A DNA stretch of 64,000 nt from Bacteroidales bacterium UBA4070 (GTDB taxonomy: Bacteria > Bacteroidota > Bacteroidia > Bacteroidales > VadinHA17): NCBI GenBank assembly GCA_002383485.1, contig DFYY01000022.1, positions 130,332 to 194,331 of the forward strand. The letters are read 5' to 3'. Numbering within the stretch: position 1 is the first letter of the stretch; the number at the start of each line of letters is the position of its first letter. Position numbers and translations under genes: made by a program. The notes below the pieces were generated by a model. It was not told the origin of the DNA. It made no database searches and worked only from the letters and a program-made list of their open reading frames with translations. This document shows, one piece after another, positions 18,093 to 26,077 of the stretch.

Positions 18093-19229
18093 ATGATCGC
18101 AGGAATTCTCAGGGAATCCGGAGGTGAACAGAGGGTCGCTCTTCTTCCCGGCGAGACAGCAGCAGTAATTAAACTCGGACTGAAGGTCGTGGTGGAAAAA
18201 GGTGCGGGGGATGGCGCCTTTGTCACCGATGAGGAGTACCGGTCAGCGGGTGCCTCAGTTGCTGTCCGCAGCGAGGTGATAACAGGTGCCGATCTGTTGT
18301 TTACGGTTAATCCTCCGCCATTGGATGATCTCCCGCTATTCAGGGAGGGACAGATACTGTTCACCGTGCTGGATCCATCCAGCAACAGGGACTGGCTGGA
18401 GAAGGCTCGCACCATGGGCCTGACGGTTCTGGCGCTTGATCTCGTTCCCCGTATCACGCGTGCCCAGTCTATGGATATTCTCTCTTCCATGGCTACCGTT
18501 GCAGGTTACAAGGCCGTTCTGGAAGCAGCATCGCTTTTACCCAGATTCTTTCCGATGTTTATGTCAGCCGCCGGCACAATCAAACCTGCCAGGGTACTCA
18601 TTCTTGGTGCAGGAGTTGCAGGTTTGCAGGCTATTGCAGTAGCGCGCAAGCTTGGAGCCGTGGTGGAGGTATTCGATGTGAGATCGGCAGTAAAGGACGA
18701 GGTTAAGAGCCTCGGAGGCAAGTTTATTGAGGTGGAAGGAGCACGGGAAGACAGTGCTGCCGGTGGATATGCGGTTGAACAGACCGATGAGTTCAGAAAG
18801 AAGCAGCAGGATCTTATACAGCAGCGAGCGGCAGCGGCTGATGTCATAATTGCCACTGCCCAGATACCGGGCAGAAGAGCCCCGGTGCTGGTTCTGAAGG
18901 AGACGGTTGCCAGGATGAAGCAGGGTTCAGTAATCATTGACCTGGCTGCATCCTCCGGAGGTAACTGCGAACTGACTGAAAACGGGAGACATGTGATTGC
19001 AAATGGTGTTACAATCGTGGGCCGATCGGACTACCCCTCAGTGATGTCAGTTGATGCCAGCAGGATGTTTGGAAATAACCTTCTCAACCTGCTCAGGATA
19101 ATGACTGACAAGGATGGGAACGTCAGGCCTGACCCTGCTGACGAGATAGTTATGGGGACAACGGCAGTCAGCGGAGGAGAGTACCGCAGTCCGAGAGTGA
19201 AACAGTTGCTTGACATAAAACAGATCTGA
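18093..19229 (+). CDS. pntAA: NAD(P) transhydrogenase alpha subunit, part 1 (soluble NAD-binding)
   Basis: This is the NAD(H)-binding subunit (domain I) of the proton-translocating transhydrogenase, which moves hydride between NADH and NADP using the proton gradient. The 378 residues show the alanine-dehydrogenase-like fold, with RITRAQSMDILSSMATVAGY and the nucleotide-binding loop ILGAGVAGLQAIAVARKLGA. It is the split form: the membrane part of alpha is encoded by the next gene, two bases on. It starts 17 bases after pgl. Confidence 0.96.
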   Translation: MIAGILRESGGEQRVALLPGETAAVIKLGLKVVVEKGAGDGAFVTDEEYRSAGASVAVRSEVITGADLLFTVNPPPLDDLPLFREGQILFTVLDPSSNRDWLEKARTMGLTVLALDLVPRITRAQSMDILSSMATVAGYKAVLEAASLLPRFFPMFMSAAGTIKPARVLILGAGVAGLQAIAVARKLGAVVEVFDVRSAVKDEVKSLGGKFIEVEGAREDSAAGGYAVEQTDEFRKKQQDLIQQRAAAADVIIATAQIPGRRAPVLVLKETVARMKQGSVIIDLAASSGGNCELTENGRHVIANGVTIVGRSDYPSVMSVDASRMFGNNLLNLLRIMTDKDGNVRPDPADEIVMGTTAVSGGEYRSPRVKQLLDIKQI

Positions 19230-19231
19230 AA

Positions 19232-19534
19232 ATGGAAGGAATTCTTGATTTTTTCATGGCAAACAGGGGTACCATATATATGGTTATTCTCTCTGTTTTT
19301 CTTGGCATTGAGGTGATCAGCCATGTGCCGGCAATACTTCATACTCCTCTTATGTCAGGAGCAAATGCCATACACGGCGTGGTAATAATAGGAGCAATCA
19401 TCGTCATGGGTCATGCCGAAACTACCGGTGCAATGATACTTGGATTCCTGGCTGTGGTACTGGGAACCCTCAACGTAGTAGGAGGATTCGTAGTGACCGA
19501 CAGGATGCTTGAGATGTTCAAAAAGAAGAAGTAA
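19232..19534 (+). CDS. pntAB: NAD(P) transhydrogenase alpha subunit, part 2 (membrane)
   Basis: This 100-residue membrane subunit has three to four hydrophobic helices, including IYMVILSVFLGIEVISHVP and AMILGFLAVVLGTLNVVGGF, the pattern of the C-terminal membrane domain of PntA in organisms with a split alpha chain. With PntB it forms the proton channel. It is directly between pntAA (two bases) and pntB (37 bases to the chosen start). Confidence 0.94.
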   Translation: MEGILDFFMANRGTIYMVILSVFLGIEVISHVPAILHTPLMSGANAIHGVVIIGAIIVMGHAETTGAMILGFLAVVLGTLNVVGGFVVTDRMLEMFKKKK

Positions 19535-19571
19535 CCCAACATTAAGTCTGACAGTTTCAAACCACCGCCCC

Positions 19572-21008
19572 ATGAACGACGTAATGCATTTTTCCACAGG
19601 CCTTTCCATCCTCGAGATTTCCTACATTCTGGCTTCTGTCTTATTCATACTCGGACTGAAGATGCTCAGTCACCCTCTCACGGCGAGAAGGGGTAATTCC
19701 CTTGCAGCCGTAGGTATGGTACTGGCTATTGCTGCAACACTGCTGTTTCACGAAAAGGATGGCGAGCCTATAGGGAATATTGGCTGGGTCCTTGCTGCAA
19801 TGGCAATCGGAACTGCCATCGGGTGGGTGATAGCCAGGAGGGTGAAGATGACAGACATGCCTCAGCTGGTCTCATTCTTTAACGGAATGGGCGGTGCTGC
19901 CGCGGCGCTCATCTCACTGATGGAGTTTCCGCATGTAAGCGGGGAACTCATAATGAAGAGCGGTATGTCCAACGGTCATGTGCTTGCAATTCTGCTTGGT
20001 CTGGTAATCGGTACGGTCTCCTGGGCCGGAAGTATGATTGCCTTTGGCAAGCTCGACGGCCGTATCGGCGATCTGAGAGTGAAAGCCATGAAGTATGTCA
20101 ACCTCTCAATCCTGGCCGCTATAATCATATTCATTATCTATATTATGACACGTGATGTTGCAGCCTCATCCGAACTGACTCACCTTGTGATCATCCTCTT
20201 CTTTGTCTCGGTCGTATATGGAGTGTTGTTCGTCATACCCATCGGAGGGGCCGACATGCCTGTCGTGATTTCGTTGCTGAACAGTTTCACCGGAGTTGCG
20301 GCAGCCATGGGTGGTTTTCTTTACCAGAACCAGGCGATGCTGACTGGTGGTATCCTTGTAGGTTCAGCCGGTACAATTCTTACAATCCTCATGTGCCGGG
20401 CAATGAACCGTTCGCTCCTGAATGTGATAATTGGTGTGTTCGGTGGTGGAGGGGCTGCAGTGACAGGCGTTGCCGGCACGGTTAAGGAGATAACAGTGTC
20501 CGATGCCGCGGTGCTTCTCAGCTATTCAAAAAAGGTTGTGATTGTGCCCGGTTACGGTCTTGCAGTAGCACAGGCACAGCATATATGTCATGAACTTGAT
20601 AAAATGCTTGAGGAGAAGGGAGTGGAGGTCAGGTATGCCATCCACCCCGTTGCCGGCCGCATGCCCGGGCACATGAACGTGCTTCTGGCGGAGGCGGATG
20701 TGCCGTATGAACAGCTAATAGAGAGTGATGAGATTAATGCGGATATGCCAAATACTGACGTGATCGTTGTGATCGGGGCCAATGACGTCGTAAATCCGGC
20801 GGCTGAAGATGATCCTTCGAGCCCGATATACGGTATGCCTATCGTCAGGGCACGTGAGGCAAGAAATATCATTGTCATGAAACGGGGGATGGGTAAAGGC
20901 TACGCTGCCATTGAAAATATGCTCTTCTTCCATGACAAGACCCGGATGCTTTTCGGCGATGCCAAATCAACGTTGCAGGCATTGGTCAATGAGGTAAAAG
21001 CGTTGTAA
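19572..21008 (+). CDS. pntB: NAD(P) transhydrogenase beta subunit
   Basis: The ATG at 19572 gives 478 residues; an upstream in-frame start at 19509 would overlap pntAB and is unlikely. The N-terminal half is membrane-spanning (about eight helices), and the C-terminal half is the NADP-binding domain III with VPGYGLAVAQAQH, HPVAGRMPGHMNVLLAEA, GANDVVNPAAEDD and KRGMGKGYAAIEN. It completes the transhydrogenase complex and ends the NADPH block. Confidence 0.96.
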   Translation: MNDVMHFSTGLSILEISYILASVLFILGLKMLSHPLTARRGNSLAAVGMVLAIAATLLFHEKDGEPIGNIGWVLAAMAIGTAIGWVIARRVKMTDMPQLVSFFNGMGGAAAALISLMEFPHVSGELIMKSGMSNGHVLAILLGLVIGTVSWAGSMIAFGKLDGRIGDLRVKAMKYVNLSILAAIIIFIIYIMTRDVAASSELTHLVIILFFVSVVYGVLFVIPIGGADMPVVISLLNSFTGVAAAMGGFLYQNQAMLTGGILVGSAGTILTILMCRAMNRSLLNVIIGVFGGGGAAVTGVAGTVKEITVSDAAVLLSYSKKVVIVPGYGLAVAQAQHICHELDKMLEEKGVEVRYAIHPVAGRMPGHMNVLLAEADVPYEQLIESDEINADMPNTDVIVVIGANDVVNPAAEDDPSSPIYGMPIVRAREARNIIVMKRGMGKGYAAIENMLFFHDKTRMLFGDAKSTLQALVNEVKAL

Positions 21009-21068
21009 ATAAGGCAATAGTCAGTAGACAATTGGCAGTAGTGGAGCTATTCATAGTATATGTCAACC

Positions 21069-22178
21069 CTATTCCCTGCTGCCTTTGTCTATGACATCAG
21101 AAATATGTCCCCAATACTTCAGATGGAACTTCAGGCTCTTCTTGTCAAGCATTGAATGCAGGGTGGCAGGTTTGTCATCAGGTGCGAATCTGACCGGGGC
21201 ACGGTCCTCGTAAAGAGCTGAAACCTCCGGATGAAACTGTACGGAGAAGACGTTAGGATACTTCCTGTGCACTATTCCTTCGATTATTTTACCGTCGTCT
21301 GAACGTGCCGTCACCTCAAATACCGGGGCCAGATCATTTATAGCCTGGTGATGACTGCTGTAAACTACCGGCTGCATCTTTCGTGAAACCTTTACGGTCT
21401 TTCCAAAGAACATGCTTTCAGTGAACCTTACAGGATGCATGTTGATACCCATGAAGTCATTGCCTTCCCTGATATTCTGCCAGTAATTGCGGTGAAGGTT
21501 CTTGCGGTCAATCAATACATGTGTCTCCGGTTTGGTGCTTTCGTACAGCTGAGCCGGAATATCCTGCCAGAGCGTTCCTCCGGCTGCTACGTTCATCGAC
21601 TGCAGTCCGAGGCAGAAGCCTGTGACCATATATCCCGGGTTCTCCTCGAGGAGAGGTCTGTAGGCCGCATTGCGTGTGCTCCCCAGCAGGTGAAAGAGGA
21701 AGCTGACCTCAAAATAGTGTCGCCCGGGATCAGTGGTTTCCGAATACCAGTTCTCCTGCCCGTATAAAGCCGGGGGGATGTCCTGTCCCCCGAAGAAAAT
21801 GATTCCGACTGAGTTACGAAACATCTTTCTGAAATCATCACTGCACGCATTCTGTTTGTAGATCATCTCCTCTGAAAGAGGTGCGTTTACTTCATACAGG
21901 TGGAAGCGGGTCAGACCATTGGCTGCAATATACTCAGCCGACTGGTTGAAGTCGTACTTCTGGCTGGAGTGGTAGACGCCGACGAAATCAATTATCCCGT
22001 CATCTGTGTTAAGAATTCCGTTATGCAGAAGGAAGCTTACTACGCCAATGTTATCGGCGGTGGGATTTGCAAGTATTACATACTTTTTATCCTTGCTGAA
22101 GTCGCTCCTGAAGAAATCCTGTGAAAAGAGGGAGACTGACAGGAAGGTAACCGTGATGAGCAGAAAGAACCTTTTCAT
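21069..22178 (-). CDS. Secreted class I glutamine amidotransferase-like hydrolase (peptidase C26-like)
   Basis: The 369-residue protein starts with a signal peptide (MKRFFLLITVTFLSVSLFSQ; ATG at 22178). The catalytic Cys lies in GFCLGLQSMNVAAGGTLWQD and the His-Glu pair in FSVQFHPEVS, as in gamma-glutamyl hydrolases of family C26. These cleave gamma-glutamyl bonds, for example in gamma-glutamyl-GABA or folylpolyglutamate. Export suggests a periplasmic role, so the substrate may be an external gamma-glutamyl compound. It stands alone, with its back to the arsenic island. Confidence 0.75.
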   Translation of the reverse strand: MKRFFLLITVTFLSVSLFSQDFFRSDFSKDKKYVILANPTADNIGVVSFLLHNGILNTDDGIIDFVGVYHSSQKYDFNQSAEYIAANGLTRFHLYEVNAPLSEEMIYKQNACSDDFRKMFRNSVGIIFFGGQDIPPALYGQENWYSETTDPGRHYFEVSFLFHLLGSTRNAAYRPLLEENPGYMVTGFCLGLQSMNVAAGGTLWQDIPAQLYESTKPETHVLIDRKNLHRNYWQNIREGNDFMGINMHPVRFTESMFFGKTVKVSRKMQPVVYSSHHQAINDLAPVFEVTARSDDGKIIEGIVHRKYPNVFSVQFHPEVSALYEDRAPVRFAPDDKPATLHSMLDKKSLKFHLKYWGHISDVIDKGSRE

Positions 22179-22360
22179 AATATGATTTATTTCGTGTGAA
22201 TTTAGCACCAAAAGGGGATAATTGCAATCGCTTCTGCTGAAGAAGCATAAATCGGGCTTCATTGGAAATCAGCAACCCCCTTGGGACAACAGCCCCGGTT
22301 GATCAATAGACATGGATTAAAAAATCTCAACTACCTGGATACTTATATTGATAAAACAAT

Positions 22361-22368
22361 TATTTTTG
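22361..22368 (+). promoter_or_regulatory. Candidate -7 box of the arsR promoter
   Basis: TATTTTTG matches the Bacteroidota TAnnTTTG -7 element. It lies immediately before the first copy of the ArsR-type inverted repeat, so the operator would cover the start of transcription, and the arsR ATG follows 22 bases later. No good -33 element is visible at the usual distance, which limits confidence. Confidence 0.45.
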
Positions 22369-22386
22369 TTTCGTCATTTCCCGAAA
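22369..22386. promoter_or_regulatory. ArsR operator copy 1 (upstream of arsR)
   Basis: An inverted repeat with arms TTTCG and CGAAA and an 8-base spacer (TCATTTCC). The same arrangement and spacing recur at 22726, 24178 and 28108, each in front of a gene of the arsenic island. This copy ends five bases before the arsR ATG, so binding would repress arsR itself. Confidence 0.75.
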
Positions 22387-22390
22387 TGAA

Positions 22391-22708
22391 ATGGAGCCAA
22401 AGCAGACGAGGAAGAAATATTACACCGCTGACCAGGAGAAACTGGCAAGGTATGCTAAAGCCCTGTCGCATCCTGTAAGGGTGTTTGTAATGGACTTTCT
22501 TGCAAACAATCTCGACAAGTGCTGTTACAGCGGCGATATGGCGGAGGAGCTGCCTATTGCCCGTTCGACTCTTTCGGAGCATCTGAAGGAGTTGAAGAAG
22601 GCAGGTCTTATTCAGGGTGAGATCAACCCTCCCTACATCAAATACTGTATCAACCGTGAGAATTGGGATGAGGCGAAGGATTTGCTCGACAGATTTTTCA
22701 GGCGGTAA
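22391..22708 (+). CDS. arsR: ArsR family metalloregulatory repressor
   Basis: The 105-residue winged-helix protein has the ArsR recognition region ARSTLSEHLKELKKAGLIQG at residues 57-76 and SHPVRVFVMDFL in the first helix bundle. Cysteines at 44 and 45 (DKCCYSGD) and 86 (YIKYC) could form a trivalent arsenic site; this is inference. ArsR proteins bind operators without metal and release when arsenite binds. It lies five bases after one operator copy and is followed by a second, so it has its own promoter and the next genes another. Confidence 0.9.
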   Translation: MEPKQTRKKYYTADQEKLARYAKALSHPVRVFVMDFLANNLDKCCYSGDMAEELPIARSTLSEHLKELKKAGLIQGEINPPYIKYCINRENWDEAKDLLDRFFRR

Positions 22709-22725
22709 AAAAATTTATAATTGTA

Positions 22726-22743
22726 TTTCGCCGTTTTACGAAA
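22726..22743. promoter_or_regulatory. ArsR operator copy 2 (upstream of the arsE-like gene)
   Basis: TTTCG, 8 bases (CCGTTTTA), CGAAA, in the 52-base gap between arsR and the small thioredoxin-like gene. A weak -7-like sequence (TATAATTG, 22716-22723) sits just before it, the same geometry as at copy 1. It would place the downstream three-gene unit under separate ArsR control. Confidence 0.75.
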
Positions 22744-22760
22744 TAATTGAAAGAAAAGAA

Positions 22761-22994
22761 ATGGAAATCAAGATTCTGGGTCCCGGGTGTCCTAAATGCA
22801 AAATCCTGGAAAAGCTTACACGTGAAGTGGTTGAACAGAGTGGTATTGATGCGACCGTCACCAAGGTTGATGACATTGTCGCAATAATGAATTATGGTGT
22901 GATGACAACACCGGCACTTGTTATTGACGGGAAGGTGGTTGTGAAAGGCCGGGTACCCTCAGCCGAAGAGATCAGGAAATTATTGACCAATTAA
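22761..22994 (+). CDS. Small thioredoxin-like protein with CPKC motif (ArsE-like)
   Basis: The 77-residue protein starts at the ATG at 22761 and is a minimal thioredoxin fold with GPGCPKCKILEK at residues 7-18 and the cis-proline region MTTPALVIDGKVV. Such proteins are common in ars clusters and, next to ArsF- and ArsG-like genes as here, correspond to ArsE of the arsEFG system for aromatic arsenicals. The exact reaction is not proven. It heads a three-gene unit behind operator copy 2. Confidence 0.75.
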   Translation: MEIKILGPGCPKCKILEKLTREVVEQSGIDATVTKVDDIVAIMNYGVMTTPALVIDGKVVVKGRVPSAEEIRKLLTN

Positions 22995-23006
22995 TACTGC
23001 ACTGCA

Positions 23007-23459
23007 ATGAAAAAAGTTCTGCCTGTTTTGGCTGTTGTCGCCGTGGCTGCGGCAGTTATTGCAATTCTGGCTTTCAGGAGCGGCGCTTCCCGTGAAGAAG
23101 CGGTTACCGCCGGCCTGTCGGGTGATAAAGTGGAGGTTCTCTATTTCCATCTGACCCGGCGTTGTGTCACGTGTCAAGCCGTTGAAAATGTGTCAAGAGA
23201 GGCCGTTAAAGAACTTTACCCGGCTGAGGTTGGAAAGGGAACCGTTGTTTTCAGGACTCTTAATATTGAAGACAAGTCCTCAGAGGCTGACGCCGCAAGG
23301 GCCAAGGCTACCGGACAGTGCCTTCTGGTTATAAGCGGTGATACCAGGATTGACCTTACAAGCGAGGGTTTCATGAATGCACGAAACAGCCCTGAGAAGC
23401 TGAAGGAAGTGATTAAAAAGACTGTTGACCCACTGCTGACTGCATTAAAGAGTAATTGA
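23007..23459 (+). CDS. Exported thiol protein, ArsF family-like
   Basis: The 150-residue protein has an N-terminal membrane or signal segment (PVLAVVAVAAAVIAILAF) and a CxxC motif (RRCVTCQAVENVSREAV) at about residues 52-55, resembling the ArsF family linked to reduction of nitrophenyl arsenicals. A further cysteine is in GQCLLVISGD. It sits 12 bases after the thioredoxin-like gene and shares one base with the next (TGATG), so the three are translated together. The substrate in this organism is inferred from context only. Confidence 0.65.
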   Translation: MKKVLPVLAVVAVAAAVIAILAFRSGASREEAVTAGLSGDKVEVLYFHLTRRCVTCQAVENVSREAVKELYPAEVGKGTVVFRTLNIEDKSSEADAARAKATGQCLLVISGDTRIDLTSEGFMNARNSPEKLKEVIKKTVDPLLTALKSN

Positions 23460-24160
23460 TGGAGTTACTGCAGAAGATACTGGAGAACTCTCAGTACTCA
23501 TTTATTACGGCGGCGATTCTGGGACTGATGACAGCCATCAGCCCCTGTCCGCTTGCAACCAATATTTCAGCAATTGGCTTCATCAGCCGTGACCTGACCG
23601 ACAGGAAGAGAGTTTTCCTCAACGGGCTGGTGTATACACTGGGAAGGGCGATTACCTATGTTGGTATTGCGCTCATCATTTTTTTCGGAGCCAGCCAGAT
23701 GGATATCTCAGGCTGGTTTCAGCGATGGGGTGAAAAGGTTCTTGGTCCGGTGCTGATTATTATCGGCCTTTTCATGCTCGATATTATAAAGCTGAGACTT
23801 CCGGGAGGTATGGGCTCTTTAACCGAGAAGCTTGGAGAGAAGGGCAGAAAGAGCTACCTGAGCACCCTGTTGTTGGGGATATTGTTTGCGATGGCTTTCT
23901 GCCCGTACAGCGGGGTTCTCTATTTCGTCATGCTTATTCCGATGACAGTGGCAAGTGCCGAAGGGCTTTATCTCCCGTTGATTTTTGCCATTGCAACCGG
24001 CATTCCGGTGATAATCTTTGCGTGGCTGCTGGCATATGCCGTCGGGAATATAGGGAAAGTATACAGTTCCCTGAAGAGCTTCGAACTATGGTTCAGGAGG
24101 GTAGTTGCCGTACTTTTTATCGGTGTCGGTATATGGTATATATTTTCAGTGTGGTATTGA
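23459..24160 (+). CDS. Membrane permease of the DsbD/CcdA fold, ArsG-like
   Basis: The 233-residue protein has about six membrane helices and the paired cysteine-proline motifs of the CcdA/DsbD transmembrane family: AISPCPLATN near residue 30 and MAFCPYSGVLYF near residue 142. Next to ArsE- and ArsF-like genes it matches ArsG, described as an exporter of trivalent aromatic aminoarsenicals. An alternative is transfer of electrons across the membrane to the exported thiol protein. The ATG at 23459 overlaps the previous stop. Confidence 0.7.
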   Translation: MELLQKILENSQYSFITAAILGLMTAISPCPLATNISAIGFISRDLTDRKRVFLNGLVYTLGRAITYVGIALIIFFGASQMDISGWFQRWGEKVLGPVLIIIGLFMLDIIKLRLPGGMGSLTEKLGEKGRKSYLSTLLLGILFAMAFCPYSGVLYFVMLIPMTVASAEGLYLPLIFAIATGIPVIIFAWLLAYAVGNIGKVYSSLKSFELWFRRVVAVLFIGVGIWYIFSVWY

Positions 24161-24177
24161 TTTTTTTTGCAAACATA

Positions 24178-24195
24178 TTTCGTGTTTTTACGAAA
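24178..24195. promoter_or_regulatory. ArsR operator copy 3 (upstream of the permease gene)
   Basis: TTTCG, 8 bases (TGTTTTTA), CGAAA. Arms extend to seven bases (ATTTCGT and ACGAAAT, 24177-24196). It lies in the 53-base gap before the permease ATG at 24214, so this gene appears to have its own ArsR-controlled promoter. Confidence 0.75.
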
Positions 24196-24213
24196 TGATA
24201 ACTATAGTCTGAT

Positions 24214-25557
24214 ATGGAATTGAAGAAAGAGATAAAGACCCTGATGTGGATCATTGCAGTCTTTGTTTTTGCGTTTTTCATGCCGATTGAAAGCGCCCGG
24301 TTCAATACGGCTCTTGCGGCAACCCTGGACCTGGTTAAGTGGTATGCAAGGGAGCACGTTATTTTGTGTCTCCTGCCTGCCTTCTTCATTGCAGGCGTCA
24401 TCTCCGTTTTTGTAAGTCAGGGCTCGGTAATAAAGTATTTCGGGGCAAATGCGAAGAAATGGCTGGCATATACGGTGGCTGCCGTATCAGGAACGATACT
24501 GGCGGTCTGTTCCTGCACCATCCTGCCGCTTTTTTCGAGTATCCACAAGCGTGGCGCAGGGCTCGGTCCGGCAATAGCATTTCTTTATTCAGGTCCGGCC
24601 ATAAATATTCTTGCCATTATTCTTACTGCAAGGATCCTCGGTTTTGAGATGGGGGTGGCCAGGGTCATCGGTGCAGTCTCATTCAGCGTTATAATCGGGT
24701 GGATTATGGCTCTGATCTATCGCAAGGAGGAGTTACAGAAGAAGGCAGACCAGATGAATATTGTTGCAGCGCCGGAAAAGAGACCAATGTGGAAGACCAT
24801 GACTCACTTCTTTACGCTTGTGCTCATACTGGTCTTTGCCAACTGGGGCAGCCCGGCCGCCAATGATACCTCAAGTGCATGGTACTATATTTTTTCATAC
24901 AAGTGGTACATAACGGGATTTTTCAGCCTCGTCCTTGCCTGGTCGCTTGTAAGGATTCTGAAGATAAAATGGCAGTGGGTTCTGGCAGCAGCAGTTGTAA
25001 CCATAATTTCGGTGTTCCTGTCGAATGCCTTTATTGAAAGTGCAAAGATCAGACCACTTGTTCCAATGGTAGTTGGTCTGGTCGCATTGAGCATAATTAC
25101 ACTTCTGGACAAGCAGGACGAGGAAAACCGGGAATGGACTCTGTCAACCTGGGGTTTTGCAAAACAGATTATCCCATTGCTGGGAATAGGGGTAGTGATC
25201 GCCGGTTTCCTGCTTGGCTCAACTCATGATGGACAAAGCATTGCCGGAATTATTCCAAATGATTGGATAGCAAAACTTGTGGGAGGCAACTCCATATTCT
25301 CAAATTTATTTGCATCATTTGTGGGAGCATTCATGTATTTTGCAACGCTCACTGAAGTTCCGATCCTTCAGGGACTTATAGCCTCAGGAATGGGAAAAGG
25401 TCCTGCGCTGGCACTTCTCCTGGCAGGACCTTCTCTCTCATTGCCCAATATGCTGGTCATCAGGGGTATAATCGGAACCCGGAAGACTGTTGTTTATGTC
25501 AGCCTTGTCGTTGTTATGGCAACAATTTCGGGACTTATTTATGGAGCAATCTTTTAA
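24214..25557 (+). CDS. ArsP-like permease (DUF318 family)
   Basis: The 447-residue protein has eight to ten hydrophobic helices in two halves separated by a charged loop (IYRKEELQKKADQ). The family signature AVCSCTILPLFSSIHKRGAG followed by GPAIAFLYSGPAINI is clear. ArsP permeases export trivalent organoarsenicals such as methylarsenite; the CSC motif is thought to contribute. It has its own operator copy. Related permeases of this family may handle other metals, so the substrate is inferred from the arsenic context. Confidence 0.8.
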   Translation: MELKKEIKTLMWIIAVFVFAFFMPIESARFNTALAATLDLVKWYAREHVILCLLPAFFIAGVISVFVSQGSVIKYFGANAKKWLAYTVAAVSGTILAVCSCTILPLFSSIHKRGAGLGPAIAFLYSGPAINILAIILTARILGFEMGVARVIGAVSFSVIIGWIMALIYRKEELQKKADQMNIVAAPEKRPMWKTMTHFFTLVLILVFANWGSPAANDTSSAWYYIFSYKWYITGFFSLVLAWSLVRILKIKWQWVLAAAVVTIISVFLSNAFIESAKIRPLVPMVVGLVALSIITLLDKQDEENREWTLSTWGFAKQIIPLLGIGVVIAGFLLGSTHDGQSIAGIIPNDWIAKLVGGNSIFSNLFASFVGAFMYFATLTEVPILQGLIASGMGKGPALALLLAGPSLSLPNMLVIRGIIGTRKTVVYVSLVVVMATISGLIYGAIF

Positions 25558-25581
25558 TTCAACCGCGGGACCCCCCGGAAT

Positions 25582-25947
25582 TTACTTTTTCGCGGTGTCT
25601 GAATGGCAGGTGGCGGGATTACAGGCTCCATCTGTGCCTGACTTTGTGCAACTCTCCTTGCATTCCGGACTGCATTTGCCATCCTTGTGCATCGCCGGGT
25701 CACATTTTCCAGCTGCACATTTTGCGGGATCACAGTTTGCTCCGGAATGCTTTACCTGGGACCCTGGTACCGGTGCCTCTCCGGCGGCTTTCTCACAAGT
25801 GGCTGCAGAGGGGCACTTTGAGCAGTCTTTTACTGCTTCTGTCTTTGCTTTCTTCTCCTTCTTCTCATCGCCTTGCGCATTGACTGTGGTTATCACAACG
25901 AATGCCAGTATGACAAGAGTTAAAATTCCAAAGATGACTTTCTTCAT
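25582..25947 (-). CDS. Secreted cysteine-rich protein, metallothionein-like
   Basis: From the ATG at 25947 the protein has 121 residues. A signal peptide (MKKVIFGILTLVILAFVVIT, cut near VNAQG) is followed by a hydrophilic chain with 11 cysteines in CxxC- and CxxxC-like pairs (DCSKC, CDPAKC, GKCSPECKESC, ACNPATC). It has no recognised fold and would suit binding of soft metals or arsenite in the periplasm. It converges with the permease and is divergent from the two-component system, with a tandem repeat between them. Confidence 0.7.
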   Translation of the reverse strand: MKKVIFGILTLVILAFVVITTVNAQGDEKKEKKAKTEAVKDCSKCPSAATCEKAAGEAPVPGSQVKHSGANCDPAKCAAGKCDPAMHKDGKCSPECKESCTKSGTDGACNPATCHSDTAKK

Positions 25948-25971
25948 GACTGATTGAGTTTTTGTTTGGGT

Positions 25972-25979
25972 CAAAATTA
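25972..25979 (-). promoter_or_regulatory. Candidate -7 box of the cysteine-rich protein gene
   Basis: Read on the minus strand the bases are TAATTTTG, a match to TAnnTTTG, about 25 bases before the ATG at 25947. No TTTG is seen at the -33 position; instead the 21-bp tandem repeats occupy about -35 to -76, as expected of an activator-dependent promoter. Confidence 0.45.
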
Positions 25980-26000
25980 AGGATACAGTTCTGTAATCAG

Positions 26001-26042
26001 GTTATACAGCTGTTAAATCGTGTTATACCGATGTTAAATCAT
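26001..26042. repeat. Two tandem 21-bp direct repeats, probable response-regulator site
   Basis: The units 26001-26021 and 26022-26042 agree at 18 of 21 positions (shared GTTATAC and TGTTAAATC). A 21-bp period equals two turns of DNA, so both units face the same side of the helix, as in binding sites of OmpR-type regulators. The repeats lie between the divergent cysteine-rich gene and the two-component system. A weaker, degenerate copy may precede them (25981-26000). Confidence 0.65.
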
Positions 26043-26077
26043 CATGCGCAATTTGAAATCTGTGTATTTTTGAACTC

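Noticed and set aside
21018..21050. Short repeated-looking sequence (aatagtcagtagac / attggcagtagtg) after pntB as a repeat element
   Set aside because: Two partial units only, with no hairpin or further copies seen in the window; too weak to report.
26065..26072. TATTTTTG as a -7 box for the sensor kinase gene
   Set aside because: It ends only six bases before the ATG at 26078, which would make the mRNA essentially leaderless, and no -33 element fits.
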